A stretch of 64,000 nt of DNA from Poa pratensis (lineage: Eukaryota > Streptophyta > Magnoliopsida > Poales > Poaceae): assembly GCA_947311845.1 (NCBI GenBank), contig CAMZMU010000034.1, positions 87,294,529-87,358,528 of the forward strand, read 5' to 3'. Below the pieces are notes generated by a model. It was given only the letters and a program-made list of their open reading frames with translations. It had not been told where the DNA came from and ran no database searches. The position numbers and the translations under genes were made by a program. How positions within the stretch are numbered: position 1 is the stretch's first letter; every line of letters begins with the position of its first letter. Below are positions 1 to 12,762 of this stretch, one piece after another.

Positions 1-62
1 TGTTCTGCTATGATGGTACAACAACCAAATGGAGCCTCGGTCTTCCAAAAGTACACGACTAA

Positions 63-3000
63 TCATGTGAAGAACGTGACGACGTCTTTCCTGTATCCTC
101 TAACTATCAACATGCGTGGGACGTTCTCGACGAGCAGATCCATGTACTCCATGTAGAAATACGCAGGGTGGTTCAGCGGCGGCGGGGGGAGGCTCACCAG
201 CACCACGGCCGCCATTCTGGAGTACCTGAGTATCGTGGAGTTTAGCTTCAACATCGTGTAGAGGAACTTATCCACCTTCTGTTCGTTCACGACAGCTTGC
301 TTCCCGTCCACCATCTGCGGCCGTCCTTCTCTCTGTGTGGTTTCCCTCATCTCCGAAAGGTATGCGCTGATCCTTTGCTGCGCACTTCTGTACGCCTCTT
401 GGGAATCGTCTGGCTGCTGAGCGCTACTGCTACTGCTGCTGCTCTCCAAGTGAGACTCCCATGACTTCATAGTCACGACAATGACCTCAGCATGCATCCT
501 AAGATCATACAAGAACTTTTTGACATCAGTCTTCAGCTCTTCAGCGTCAGTGTCCTCTTCAGCTATGCAGAAGACTTGGATCTTGCAGCTTTCAAATGTC
601 GCTTTCGTGAGCAGGAGCTGAGACAGAAGAAGCATCAACCCACCATCCCTCACAATCCAGTACAGGTCAATAGTCCCATACTGTCTCTGGAACTCATTAG
701 GCCACTCATCCAGACCCTTCACAATGACAACTGCCTTGTTAGCAATGATGCAGTCATTTATTATGCTGACAAATGTTGATGGTATCTCGTCAGATTCTCA
801 CGGCGCCAGATCTCAGGGTACCGCACCACGACAATATTCGGCTTTAAGTTACCTAGGCCCATCGTCTGCACAATGCTGCGGAAGCCCTCAGACATTGAAG
901 GTGCTACAATGATCTCCGCAACACCCTCGCAGCGTTTGTACTCGATGTAGGCTTCCAGCTGATGACAGGCAGTCTTAGCGTCCTCGGCCAGTTCGTGATA
1001 ATCACCATCAATTGTCGAGACAAATATTGACATACCACGGCCCTTCTTCTTCATACAATTGGCGAAATCCGCAAGTTTTGGATGACAAGGGACATTTTCT
1101 GGAAGTTTACCCCAAGGCGGCATAATATCAGAGGAATGGGGTACCAATTCTTAGGATGAACTTGGTTTGCTGTGAGAAGAACAATGAATGAAGTGAGTGT
1201 TAGAATAACGAGTTTGTATAGTTTACTAATGACTATTTTCTTTGCCATGTAGAAAATTGTACCTCCTAGCGATCTGAGACTTCGCAGTGCCAACTGAAAA
1301 TACGCACTCTTGAACCCATCTCCCCAGTCTCCAGCCTTCCCTTTTATACTCACGTAGTAATAGATGAGGCTTGCAAGGGCAAGGGAGATAACAGTGAAAG
1401 ACCAAGAGATCAAAAACATGATAACTGAAATTTGAGAGAAAGACCATGTAAGTGGAAAGCACGACTATAAACACAATGCGAGGACCATTTTAACTAGCTG
1501 TGGGCCACAAGTAATACGAGGTAACAATACACCAGTATAGATTAGGAGAAGCTGGTTGGATTAAAAATCATACTCCGTCCGTTCCAAAATACATCACGTA
1601 TTAGATTTCATTAGGACAGCCCTTTGACCAACAATTACTCCATTTGTAAATTTATATACATTTTATGTTATATAAATTGATGTCATTAGATTCGCATTCC
1701 AAATGCTTATCTGTGGTTATGATTTTCTTTCACAAAAGTAACATAACAATAGTGTAATTGTTGGTCAAGGCTTGTCCTAATGAAACCTATACGCAATGCA
1801 TTTTGGAACGGAGGGAGTACAGTGAACAAATTCTTCAATCAAATTGAAAATAATGCCTATTACATTTTGAAGTACAAAAAATAATATCAGTAAAGTATTA
1901 CAGGCAGCTCAGGATGAATTCATGGATGACAAATGAAATAGTAGGAGTCAAATGGCATACCAACACAGAGCAATGCACCAACAAGTGAAAGACTCCAGTG
2001 GTGAAGTTTCCATCGAGGGCGCCAACTAGGAGCATCAAGTAAGTCAAGCAGAAAGCATGACAGGTTGACACCAGCATAGCACAGCAGAAAAAACATAGTG
2101 ATAGTGGGTGTAATCAAATCTAAGTTCCCAATAATCACACATCCAATGCAGATTAATGCTGTGAATAAAGTTGCTGCGTGAGGCTCGGCTCCTTCAGAAA
2201 CCTTAAAGTAATTAAGGACTGGAAGGATGTCGTCGTTTGCTATTGCTGCTAGTAACCTTGGAGCCCCTGTCAAACTCTGCAGCGCTGCACCTAAAGTGGA
2301 CAGGATAATACCAATGTAAATCACTACCGGAGCAGGCCATGCACTGTAGCAGTAAGAAGCCTGCAAGTATTGAGGAAATTATGAGTTGACCACAAAATAA
2401 CTCAGTAAAGTAGCAGCTTATGGGACAAAGAACTACACTGTAGCTTACAGCCATTCTGTCAGAACATAGTTGTTTGATAAAAGAATAGACAAAAACAGAT
2501 TCAATAAATATGTGTTATATAAAGCATGTATACGATTAGTCGATAGAAGTTTCTGTTAGCTCAAGGTGAAAAAAAGACGATTGTTCCGAGTGTAAAAGCA
2601 TGGAGTATATACTATATACACTCAAACAGGACCTACCCATACAAGGAAGATGCACTAACAAGAAAATAACTTTATGTGCCCGATGCCCATAACAGCCAGA
2701 CGAATAGCTGTGGCAGTGAGACCGCAAACAAAGTAATGAATCAATATTTTATCTACTGATAGAGCAAATAATCATGCCCTGGCAACATCATAAATGCAAA
2801 ACTCAAACATACAAATTATTCGAAACCCTAGAAACACACTATCTGCAGTTCTTAGGTGGGAGCATTTATAACTTGCAGCATCAGAAACACGTACCTATCA
2901 GTTAGAAGTTCTCTCTAGTGGACAAGGCTCCAAATAGAAGCACAGAAAACAAGTACATAGCAGTTGTTGTAAGAGTTGCACATAGTGTTCCAACTGGTAT

Positions 3001-6000
3001 TGAACGCTGTGTATCTTTCAGTGAAGCAGATCGGTTTGAGCCAGCCATAATTCCAGTGACTGCTGGGAAAAAGAGACCTACCAAAGCACTGAAAAATAAA
3101 CAAAAAATGTGTTGGCAAATTGCATTGCACAGACATGAAGAAATGAATAAATTGTCTGGCAGGTCCGTAAATTCTTTGTTTTCAATAATAGAGTTTGATT
3201 CATTCATCCTTCAACATTGCAAGGTTAGACAACAGATCTCTGAACTCATACAGAAGTTCCACTTAGGCCCTTATAAGCCAGGAAAATCCCTAAGCTTGTC
3301 AATCTTAGTCAAATGGTACCAGAAGCTGTGTTAATGTTAGTTGCTGATGCAGAGGCAAGCAGGTGGATTTCATTGTTCAATAAAAGATGGGAGGGAATCT
3401 ATATGACCTTTCTGGCTAGAGACTACCCCATCAACTAGATGGGAGTTTTGCTGCTTGGGTCTGTCTGAATATTTAGGGTCAATGTTGGTATTGCGTCTCA
3501 CTATATCCCTGTTAATGAACCTATCAGGTGACTGGACAAACTATGTAAGCAAGTGTGTAAGACTTATCTATATGTATATATGTCGTCCCGTTATACAAAT
3601 GTATGAATTTCTTCAGATTTTTCTACAGACCCGGTGGAAATTGCACATTGTTGTGTAAAACCTAGTCTAAAATGAAAACTCTTGCAAAACCTGGTGCAAG
3701 GTGAAATAAAAGGTACAAGGATGAAAATACTTGTGAGGAAACTCACACCCCTTAGCCTTGACCATATTAATATATACTGGGAGTGGGGTCATTGACATGA
3801 TTTGTCAAAATTCATAGGGTAAAGTGGAATTGTGTAAAATGACTAGAGTATTCTTGAGATTCATCATAAATTTACATGGAATGATAGATGGTGTTAAAGT
3901 TTTTAAAGAGTGATATAAGCTTACTTGAAATCCCAATATATAGAACCATTTGGATCAGGAACTCCAGCATTGTTTGTAAGTTGATATTCTGAACCCCAGT
4001 TGTCTCTGAGTGAGGTCAGACTCAACCCGGTGATCCCCTCTAGTAGGCAAGCCCGTTAGAATTAAACACACAAATGCACAATGATAATTATCCAACATAT
4101 AAGCCATATGGTACTTACTTGGAGCATTGTGTCTTGGTGCAATGAAGACACCAAGATAAATGCACAACAGTGAAAAGAGTACTGGTATTAAGAAGGCAGG
4201 TGCAACCTTGTTGATGATTTTTACACCACCGAATACAATAAAACAGAGCAGTATGGTCACAATAACACCATATACTTGAAGGTCATGCAAGCTGGGAGTC
4301 GATATAGTTGCCGTGCCAGCTGTTGCTGTGCCGTTTAATAGGGTATTGTTGACCACTGTTACACTCTCTGCATTATTAAAAAGCTATAACTTAGTCAAAT
4401 AAAATTCAAAACTGAAATTGCATGTTAAGAAAATAATAAGCACTGTGCAGTGTAGCTCTGCTTCCTTTTCTCGACTCCTCACAAAACGTGCACCCACTAG
4501 CAATGCAAATGAAATAAAATGCATGCACTCTTTATGCCCTACAAAAGGTTTGAAGTACAATGGTCTACACTTTGGATGTTTGGAAAATATTTCAACATTT
4601 CTACTCGGCAATCGCAAATACAAATAAAACTCATTGGCTAATATCACTTATAGCTTGCCTTGAAACAATCCTGCAGAAGGAACGGCATCCAAAAATGTTT
4701 CTACAGCACCCAGAACATACCTGAAATGACAGGTGAGTTAGCATACATGCCAAACTAACAAATAATAACATATTAAAAATTGATTATCTGATAATCTAAT
4801 GGCCGAAGAGCTAAGAGTTTTTATTACTAATTCAGCTGCATTCTATCATTATTTCCAATCCAGACATATTTATTTCAAACATACTGGTTTAAGTGTAGAC
4901 TATAAATAACCAACATTTGGAACCTAAGAGCTAAGAATTTATATTATTAAGTCAGCTGTATTCTATCATTATTTCCAATCCAGACATATTTCTTTCAAAC
5001 ATACTGCTTTAAGTGTAGACTATAAATAACCAACATTAGGAACCTCTGCAAATTCATTGGTAGCAGGAAAGGCCAACAAGCATCAAAATGTAGAACAAAA
5101 CACATCAATTTCACCACATTACATTCTACTATAAACCATTTGGCTCATCACATACTAACTTCATAAACTCATATGATGTCGGCTTCCAAGCAGCAGATGC
5201 AGAAATATCTATATCCTCGTAACTTCGTTGGTTCGTACACAGGCGAACAAAAGATAACGAAATCTGAAAGGAGAACTACAAGTGCTTGGCTATTGCAGTG
5301 TACTCACATGGATCCAGCAACCGCGTTTCCAAGAAAGAAGCACAATCCAATACTAACTCCAACTTCAGGACCAAGTGCACGGCCAATTAGATAATATGGT
5401 CCACCACCCTATGGATCATACAAAATGTATATCAGCTAACTTGTACATTGAAACTTATCGAGGTAGCAGCATCACACATCAAGCAAGCTCTCGAAGTATT
5501 CCCAGCAAATCAAGATCAACTTTAACCATACAAATAGAATCCCGTATCTGGCACCAGGTTCCACAAAACGAAATGAAGAAAACGAACAAGCAAAAATAAG
5601 GCATATCAGGTATCAACCCTACTACACAAACTCGTCACCAGTAGCACAATACCTTCATTGCCCCATTCGTTGCAATGGCACTTAATGATAAGCTGGTTAA
5701 AAATGTGCAAGCACCACAGAACGAGACTAAAACAAGTGACTGCCATATGCCTGCCATACCTACAATCCTACAGAAAGGAAAAAATATTAGTCAGTGTTGA
5801 CTAACACAAAAAGAATATTCTAGATGAACAAAAAAGGTACATGCATCACACTTTCTGAAATGACACTTCGTACAAGGTACAAAAGTGTCCAAGGTACCAG
5901 GGATAAATATTGCAAGTGCAGTCAAATATCCCCACACTGCATAAAGATACCTTTACACACTTTGCAGTTACTTTCACTTGGTTCTACCATAGGGAAAGCT

Positions 6001-8270
6001 CGTAAATTGGGAATGAAAAAATTGCAGCTGGCTTTCTGCCAAAGAATGACAATAGCGATACGGTGACCAGCATGGCAAATTTATTTTGCAAAAACCAAAT
6101 AGGAACGAAACTTTGATGTGCAGTAGCAAAAACAAATGCACATAATACTTACCAGGTAAAGCGGATATAATAAATGATTCCCAATATATTCTGCAAGCAT
6201 GGCACAAAGACACCCATCAACGTACCAAACTTAGGTGCAGTATCCTGCAAAACAAATGAAAGTAATAGAATAAGTAATGCAATTTTAAGAATATTCATAT
6301 GTCCAAATGACATAAACCAAACAAAAAGAAACAATCTGGTCAATGAAAACCAACAAAACACTGAACGACCTTGGAAGATGAGGTATGAAAACTCCTTACA
6401 AATGGGCAACTTAAAGTTGACTAAATATATTTAGGGATGTAAACATCGTCAAATACGATAGGTAAAGGTATCAGCAATTAACTGAGCCAAAGTTCTAACT
6501 AAAGTACTATGGTTTCCTGTTAACTAAGTCCAGATATAATAACTCCTAGTTATTCACGATTAACTAGGAAAAGTGTGATGGAGTACCAAACAGATGACAC
6601 TCATCCTAAATGTTGGAACCAGAGATAACCTTGGGACGTCCAATCGTAATTGCTACATCCTCTCCCTCCCTAGGACTCGAAGGGGCTTGGGTCTGTTCTC
6701 CTGTCATGCTGTTCCGATTCAGTCAGATGGTTATGTCATAAACTAAAATCAAAAGTACAAACTATTTATTTGGAGAGCACATGCTTAATACATTAGTAAA
6801 AAAAATATGTGCCCTCAACAAAAAGAGATGGATCTCGAGTTTTTAGTCAACCTAAATAAAATTATAGAAAGATGGATCATACCTCTTGAGGCCCAAAATA
6901 TTTACAAGTGAGTCGAATCCAAAAAGCTCTAGCTTTGAATCCCTTTGTGATCCACTGGATGTAGCATGATCACTAGAACCTTCTTGCATGCTTGGATCAA
7001 TAGTAAGATTAGCACCACCAGGCTTGAGGTTCCTATGATATGCATAAAAGAAAGCACGAGTTCATAAATTCGTAGCTAGACTGTTTGTAAGGAAATCTGC
7101 AGAATAATGACTAATTCGTATCATGGAATATAATGACCATCGAAAGAAACACACATTACTAAATCTGCATAAATAATGCCTAGTTATATATCATGAAAAA
7201 TGCAACCAAGATGGCAAATGGAGCAAGGAAGCCAGTACATACAACAAAAGGATGTATATTCATGACGCAAAAAAGTAAAATAACATCAAGGAATATCCCA
7301 ACCAAACTACAAAGATCGAGAACAAGAACTGGTATTTAAAGGAAAACATTAACCGCTCAAGTAGTTACAGATGTTGCATCAATCAACTAACAATATAACT
7401 ACAGAACTCTAAACCATAGATATATAGCACCCAATTTTCAAAAGTGGAGTGCCTAACATTAAAGATATTCCACAAAACCTTGCTCTTAATGCCCTGAGCT
7501 TTAAATGAAAGAAGCGACTCCAAAGGCGTAAACCCGCTTGGCTGCCAAGCACCAGTGTGCTCGTTATCGTGGCCAACCGCTGCTAGTGAGATGCAGATTG
7601 ATGCTTGCCCATACCCATACAAGGCTTAGTAGATAATGCTAGCCGCTGCCAGGGTCATTTAGTGCACACCCTCGTATTGCTGCAGTGTATTCCATGTTTA
7701 TTAATTAAATAACTATTTTGGCAATGTCTGTCGAACAGGATACTGAGCACACTAGTGCGATCCAGAATTCCCTCCAAAAGGCTATAAAATCCTAAAATTG
7801 TAGTCTCAAACAGTCCACAACCAGTATGTAGTCAAAACTGCAAATTAACATCTCATGTGTTTGTACTGCTTCCCATTAGTTCCTAATGCCTAGACTATCC
7901 CCCGAGTCCAACTGTTCAGCTGGACACCTAGGTTGGCTAAATAACTGACGGTCAATGCAATGCACACACACATTCGCAGCAGCTATGCTGGTAGTTTGCG
8001 CCGAAGTGTCACATGTACTGAATCCGAACCAAACCAAAAAACGGGAAATGCTCAACATATACGAGGCGAAGTAAGCGTGCGTCACCTAGGCGGCTGGGGC
8101 GTGACGCCGTCGTGGCCAGTGACGGAGGTGGAGGCGCCGCGGCCGGGCTCCATGGAGGTCATCTGGACGACGGCGCTGTCCTCCGAGCCCACGGGCCGGT
8201 ACCGCCGCCCGATGGGCGGCGCCGGCACCGGCAGCCCTTCCTCGGCGGCCTCGATCTCCGCATTCTCCAT
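63..8270 (-). CDS. CCC1: Cation-chloride cotransporter, CCC1 type, 13 exons, frame interrupted
   Basis: The product is a 12-TM SLC12-family carrier moving chloride with K+ and/or Na+ across plasma or endomembranes. Exons on the minus strand are 8270-8086, 7032-6883, 6708-6630, 6244-6153, 5767-5653, 5408-5308, 4720-4659, 4367-4119, 4039-3925, 3088-2895, 2360-1961, 1424-1263 and 1169-63. They encode a hydrophilic N-terminus, the membrane core ([34 protein letters not shown]) and a long cytosolic C-terminus ending VVTFFT. An upstream in-frame ATG at 8288 is possible; 8270 ([12 protein letters not shown]) matches the family start better. One intron has a GC donor at 4658. Four one-base losses break the frame, near 2910, 2345, 1116 and 788. 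Adding four bases to the 3011-nt total gives 1005 codons, about the family length. Identity is secure; whether this copy works is not. Confidence 0.93.
1573..1817. mobile_element. Stowaway MITE in a CCC1 intron
   Basis: The element is about 245 bp, flanked by TA at 1571-1572 and 1818-1819. The ends are inverted: CTCCGTCCGTTCCAAAATAC on the left and its near-complement ending GGAACGGAGGGAG on the right. The interior also pairs (TTGACCAACAATTAC against GTAATTGTTGGTCAA). It encodes nothing and sits in the intron between exons 12 and 11. Confidence 0.88.
4807..5043. repeat. Tandem duplication of about 119 bp in a CCC1 intron
   Basis: Two adjacent copies start at about 4807 and 4925. Both contain TTCTATCATTATTTCCAATC and GTGTAGACTATAAATAACC. 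They differ at only a few positions, so the duplication is fairly recent. It lies in the intron between exons 7 and 6. Confidence 0.85.
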
Positions 8271-8688
8271 CCCGGGCAGCCGCGGCACGCACGAGAAGGG
8301 TGTGTGTCCTGAGAGATCTGGATCCGAGGCCGAGAGCGGGGAAGAAGGGGGCGGTTGGGGCGGTACAGCGGGGCGTGCGGAGATCGTTGGGGAAGCTTAC
8401 GGCGGGAGGCCGGCGGGCGCTGCGGCGGAGGAACCAGTCGCCGGCGGTGACGAGGAGACGGGCGGAGGGGGGAGTTGGAAAAGCTTTGCTATGGAGTTGG
8501 ACGGAGTACGTTTTTGCGGTGAGCACCCTGGAAAGTGCTCGTCTTTGAGTTGAGGACACGGCTGATGGCGGATTGCTTCGCCACGAGGTTGTGGACTTTT
8601 GACTTTACGAATTGAAAATTGTTTCAAATCCCTGAACGACCGCCACCGTCCAATCGCGGCGCTGCCGGAGGTGCGGCTGACGACTATT

Positions 8689-9411
8689 TTTTTTTTTTTT
8701 GAATTTTCCATACTTGTATTCATACTAGAAGGAAACAGTACACAGTCGGACTACAAGCAAGAAAAAAAGGAGAATACAGAGAGCTGACACTGCAGCACCA
8801 CGCCGTCGTCGCCTCGTCGAACTCCCGCCGGAGCTCGCAACCATGGAGCAGAGGGGCTCCTAGCCCGAAGGCGTCGCTGAGCCGCGTCATCCACCAGCGA
8901 GCTGGATCTGAGACGGTTGTAGCACATCGGCCGGGGCCGTGGCCCCAAGCCTCACCTGCCCCGGATCCCGGCCTGCGCCGCCGATCCCCCTCCCACACGC
9001 CACACCACCACGCCGCAGCCGCCTCGCACCTCCACCACCAGCTCCGGCCATGCACCCACTCACCACCCGCCCGCCGCCGAGGCCAGAAGAAGCAGCGGCA
9101 GGACGGGGAAGCACCTGCACCTTTGGGGCGCCGCCGCAGACGACGCCGTGGAGGGGAAGATGCAGAACTGCAAAACGACGACGCCGGCCACCCCGCCTCC
9201 GCCGCGCCGCCGCAGAGCCCTCTATTTACATCGCCGGAACGCAGATCCGGGGATTCCCCACCCTCCCGCCGCCGCAGCGGCCGGCGGAGGGGGAGGAATC
9301 CCACGGACGCGCCGGCGGCCGCCGGGAAACCCCGAGAACGCCCCGAGATCGCCTCTTGACTACTGTAGAGAGAGGGAGAGGTCCAGAAATATCGAGTGAG
9401 TGCCCAAACAC
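8689..9411 (-). mobile_element. Non-LTR-type retroelement with poly(A) and 16-bp target duplication
   Basis: The sequence GCGGCTGACGACTATT occurs at 8673-8688 and again at 9412-9427, bracketing the element. Next to the left copy is a run of T, which is a poly(A) tail when read on the minus strand. The 5' two thirds is very GC-rich and the last 100 bp is AT-rich. Open frames exist on both strands, but I recognise no protein in them and they look like GC-driven artefacts. It could be a SINE-like element, a 5'-truncated LINE or a retrocopied transcript. Confidence 0.85.
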
Positions 9412-10035
9412 GCGGCTGACGACTATTGTTAGGTCGAGTTTCGAGAATTTCAGTTTTGGAAGAAATTGTTTAGGGCAATGGTACAGTAGAGGTTACCATG
9501 TCATGTCGCTGGCACAGCATGACAGCAATCCTTGCCTAGTGCCACAACATCTCACCAAGCAATGTCAAGCCATAGAAACGGGAGTCATAGACTGGTAGAC
9601 AACAGAGGTTTCACAATGTGGGCTTACAGGGGCGACACCAAAAGATTCAGCTATTCTCGCCGGATTCCTGGCGGCGGCAAAGTTAACAACAAACAACACT
9701 GTGCTAGAACACCCGACGAACAACGGTTTCAGCTAACTGAAACAATGGTCTTACTCTTACAACATACTTCATCAAACTACACAAGGGGGTAACCTAAAAC
9801 ACAGTGCATCTCGTCGGGCAACCAAGGGTTGAGACGCCACGGGTACCCTGAATTAGGGTGGTTGGGGGTTCTGATTAGTGGTCCCAGCTTCAGTCGACGG
9901 AGATGTAGCATCAGACTCCTAACCTTACTTATGTCAAGGTCTGGTTAAGCTCCTGCAATGGACACAACAAGATTAGCGGTGAGCTAGACGCATCGAGGAA
10001 AAGAGGGGCTTAAACGTTGAGCACTCTTACTGCTA

Positions 10036-11713
10036 TCATGTATTGCCAGTGGCATCGCCAGGCGGCTCTCCGCTTCCGTTTCCAGATTCTGCAACGTGTT
10101 TTTTCATTAGTGGAAAAAAGGACTGCAACATGAGAAGGTTGTGGTATCAGGAGCAAAGGGAAACATCGGTGCGTACCAGTGATAGGTGCCAGATTTTCTT
10201 CTTTGTACATTCCGAGAGGTGACCCGTGCACAGATAAGAGCATCTCACCGTTCTTGGGTAACCTTACGGTTTTTGGTGTCATGCCAAAAGAGAGCCGGCT
10301 ACTGGTAGCCTGTTCAGCATTATGTTAGAATGCAATATATTCAGCCTAAAAGGTGATTCAAATCAACCTATTCGTTTGATCTTCCAGAATTATAATGACA
10401 GATAACAGTTCGTTTCAAGAGGGTTTAAACACAAACCCCAGGTGTTTGTAGCGAATCCGCTGCCCCTGCCGTTTGGCCTTCCGGTAGCTCACTCCAAGTC
10501 TTCAAAGCAACAGGAAATGGTAAGGGGTTGCGAAGGGTACACTAAAAATATCTGGTACCACTATACAAAGAAATACTTACAAAGTTGTTAAAATCAAAGG
10601 TGCTCTCAATGAAGTTCTTCTGCCCTGCACACACACGCACATCATATAAGGTGACAAAATCGTTCAACCCAGCTACTTTGGTGCCTACAAAAGTAAATCA
10701 TCGACAAGTAGATAGCATTTGAACCTGAATCTCCTGAGAAATGAAAACCAGCAGCAGTTGCCAATGACGTGATTGAAGCTCGTGAAACCTTGTCATCCCT
10801 CTGGTCTCCATATATGTGATTATCCCACTCTTTCCACTTCAACTCAAGCTCATCCTGCCTTTCATTCGGGGCAACTGACAAGTTGGGCAAGTTCTCCTCG
10901 AAATATTGCAAGGCACGTGTTTCTTCTTGCTCATTGGAAATGTAGGTTCGCACCAAGCGCAGACGAGAAAGCACGCTCTCAACCTCTGCTGCTTGCATAG
11001 CTCTGATTGCAGCTTTCCGACGTTCAACTATTTATAGAGGAGACTGGATTAGAAATGAAATCCTGATCATTACATTAAGTAAAATGGACAGTGCTTCTGT
11101 GACATGCATCCTTAATGTGTTGAATAACGAGCAAGTTTAAGTTGTTACATTGAATAGCAGCAGCAGTTTTCCCTTTACAAAATGATAGTCAAGAGTTTGA
11201 TAAGACGATAAGACATACTAAAGCCAACTGCCAAGAGAATTAAGATATGAGTATTACTCACCATATTTTATTTTCACTATTTATTGAGGGAACTGGATTA
11301 ACAATAGATTCCTGATCATTGCATGATGTGCCTCTATGACATGCATTCCCAATGTACTAAATACTGAGGAAGATATGAATAGAATTCAGGCTTTGATACT
11401 AATAGCAGGAGTTTTCCTTCAAATGAATCATAATGAGAGTATGATAAGGTATACTAAAGCAACATTCCATCAGGGCAACAACTGCAGTCCCGGCAACTCG
11501 CAGAGTCACAGGTCTCACTGATATCTATCAATATCAAAACTAATGAATTTCAGAAACTGTGATTAGAACTCAGAGGCACGTACTCTCTTGGTCAGCAAGC
11601 CATCGCAACTGCTCCTGCACAGGTGCATCGGGGCCAGGTGGCTCCGGTGGCGGTGGTTGTTGCTGCTTGGTGGCAGGGGCAGCCCCTTTTTTGCCCCGCT
11701 TCCTCGGCGGCAT
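10036..11713 (-). CDS. Borealin-related (BORR-like) chromosomal passenger protein, six exons
   Basis: Exons on the minus strand are 11713-11584, 11027-10725, 10624-10581, 10499-10437, 10309-10177 and 10088-10036. They total 726 nt (241 aa) with consistent phases. The N-terminus is basic and proline-rich (MPPRKRGKKG). A helical, charged segment follows (AEVESVLSRLRLVRTYISNE), then FEENLPNLSV. Near the C-terminus is VRLPKNGEMLLSVHGSPLGM. From memory this pattern matches plant borealin homologues, which sit with INCENP, survivin and Aurora kinase at centromeres and guide chromosome segregation. The splice model is sound; the family name is inference. The donors of exons 2 and 4 (GTTCAA, GTTTGT) are weak, so those boundaries may shift. 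No frame breaks are seen. Confidence 0.68.
11035..11463. repeat. Diverged tandem duplication in intron 1 of the BORR-like gene
   Basis: Segments at about 11035-11225 and 11280-11463 share an ordered series of matches: ACTGGATTA, TCCTGATCATT, GACATGCAT, AATAGCAG, GTTTTCC and ATACTAAAGC. The copies have diverged with small indels, so this is an older duplication than the one in CCC1. Confidence 0.7.
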
Positions 11714-12690
11714 CGCCCTGTGCCTCACGGGAAGATCTTGGGAAGAGAAAACTGAAAAAACAAGCATATTGGTATGAGCCTATTGTTCAAATTTCTGCCC
11801 AATCTGAGCGCTTATGAAAGATAAAATGACATCCGAAGTTGCTGTCCAGAAAATTTTCAAATGAGCCAATTTGGACTGTCCAGAAAAATCTGGAGAGAAT
11901 ACAGAAAAACAAGCATAGATACCAATGTTTGGCCCGTGAAGTTGAATCGAATGGCAATACCAAATTAGTGTGGAAATGGTAATGGGTTTCAATACCAATT
12001 ATGTTGTTTGGTTGTGATGTGTAATTGCTAGTTGAAGCATACAAGTAAATTATGAGAAATGTGTTGGCACTAACCAAATTCATTTGACAAAAAATGGCAA
12101 CCATGGAATAAAACTGGGGTGCTAGCATACAAAAATAAACTGTGCACGAACCTTCATTCAAACAAAGCAGCATGTCAACATATCTCTCATCTCCTATGTT
12201 TCGCGCACTACAAATATAAGCGCATAACTCAAAGTTCAATTCTGTGGCTCATAGCTTCACCGTCACTTCCTTGCAATCTCTACTAACTACCAATCCTTCC
12301 TCACGTCCATTAGAAGCTCGAGAAACCACTTGCTGTAACAGACCAATGGACCAGGAAAGTGGAAGGGGACGTTCACAACATTCTCGCAGCACTTGGTAAC
12401 ACTTTGGCCTGTGCAAATCGGGGGCATATAGTATTTGCATATCACAAGGTACTTGCTATACTGCCCGTACAGGATAACATGAATTCCAGAGCAAAAAAAT
12501 CAGAGCGCACTGTACCACTCTGCTGCATCTAGACACACGAAATTCACCTCAAAAGGCAGAGCAGATGCATTCGTGTTACCTTTTTTTCTTGACTTGATTG
12601 CTGCGAATTTCTACTCGGATTAACTTGCAGAGGTAAGAACAAGGATTAGGGTTTGAGGACGTGTTGGTGTTCTAGGGTTCAAGAGAAATA
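11714..12690. other. Spacer upstream of the BORR-like gene
   Basis: This stretch is AT-rich. It should contain the promoter of the minus-strand gene ending at 11713. I see no convincing coding exon, RNA gene or transposon end in it. Confidence 0.4.
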
Positions 12691-12727
12691 GAGAGAGGCA
12701 TGACCGCAGCAAATTGGATGGGGAAGC

Positions 12728-12731
<4 letters not shown>

Positions 12732-12758
<27 letters not shown>
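12732..12758. repeat. (GA)n microsatellite
   Basis: An uninterrupted GA run lies inside a purine-rich, then GC-rich block (12690-13320). The long open frames over this block on both strands follow from the composition and resemble no protein I know. Confidence 0.95.

Positions 12759-12762
<4 letters not shown>

Noticed and set aside
63..1474. Reading the CCC1 pieces as several small separate genes
   Set aside because: Their order, splice borders and protein text follow one transporter; only single-base shifts divide them.
2918..3334. 138-codon plus-strand frame in CCC1
   Set aside because: It is the complement of CCC1 exon 10 running into an intron.
8939..9598. 219-codon plus-strand frame
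   Set aside because: It crosses the retroelement and its target duplication, is driven by GC-rich composition, has competing frames on both strands and resembles no protein.
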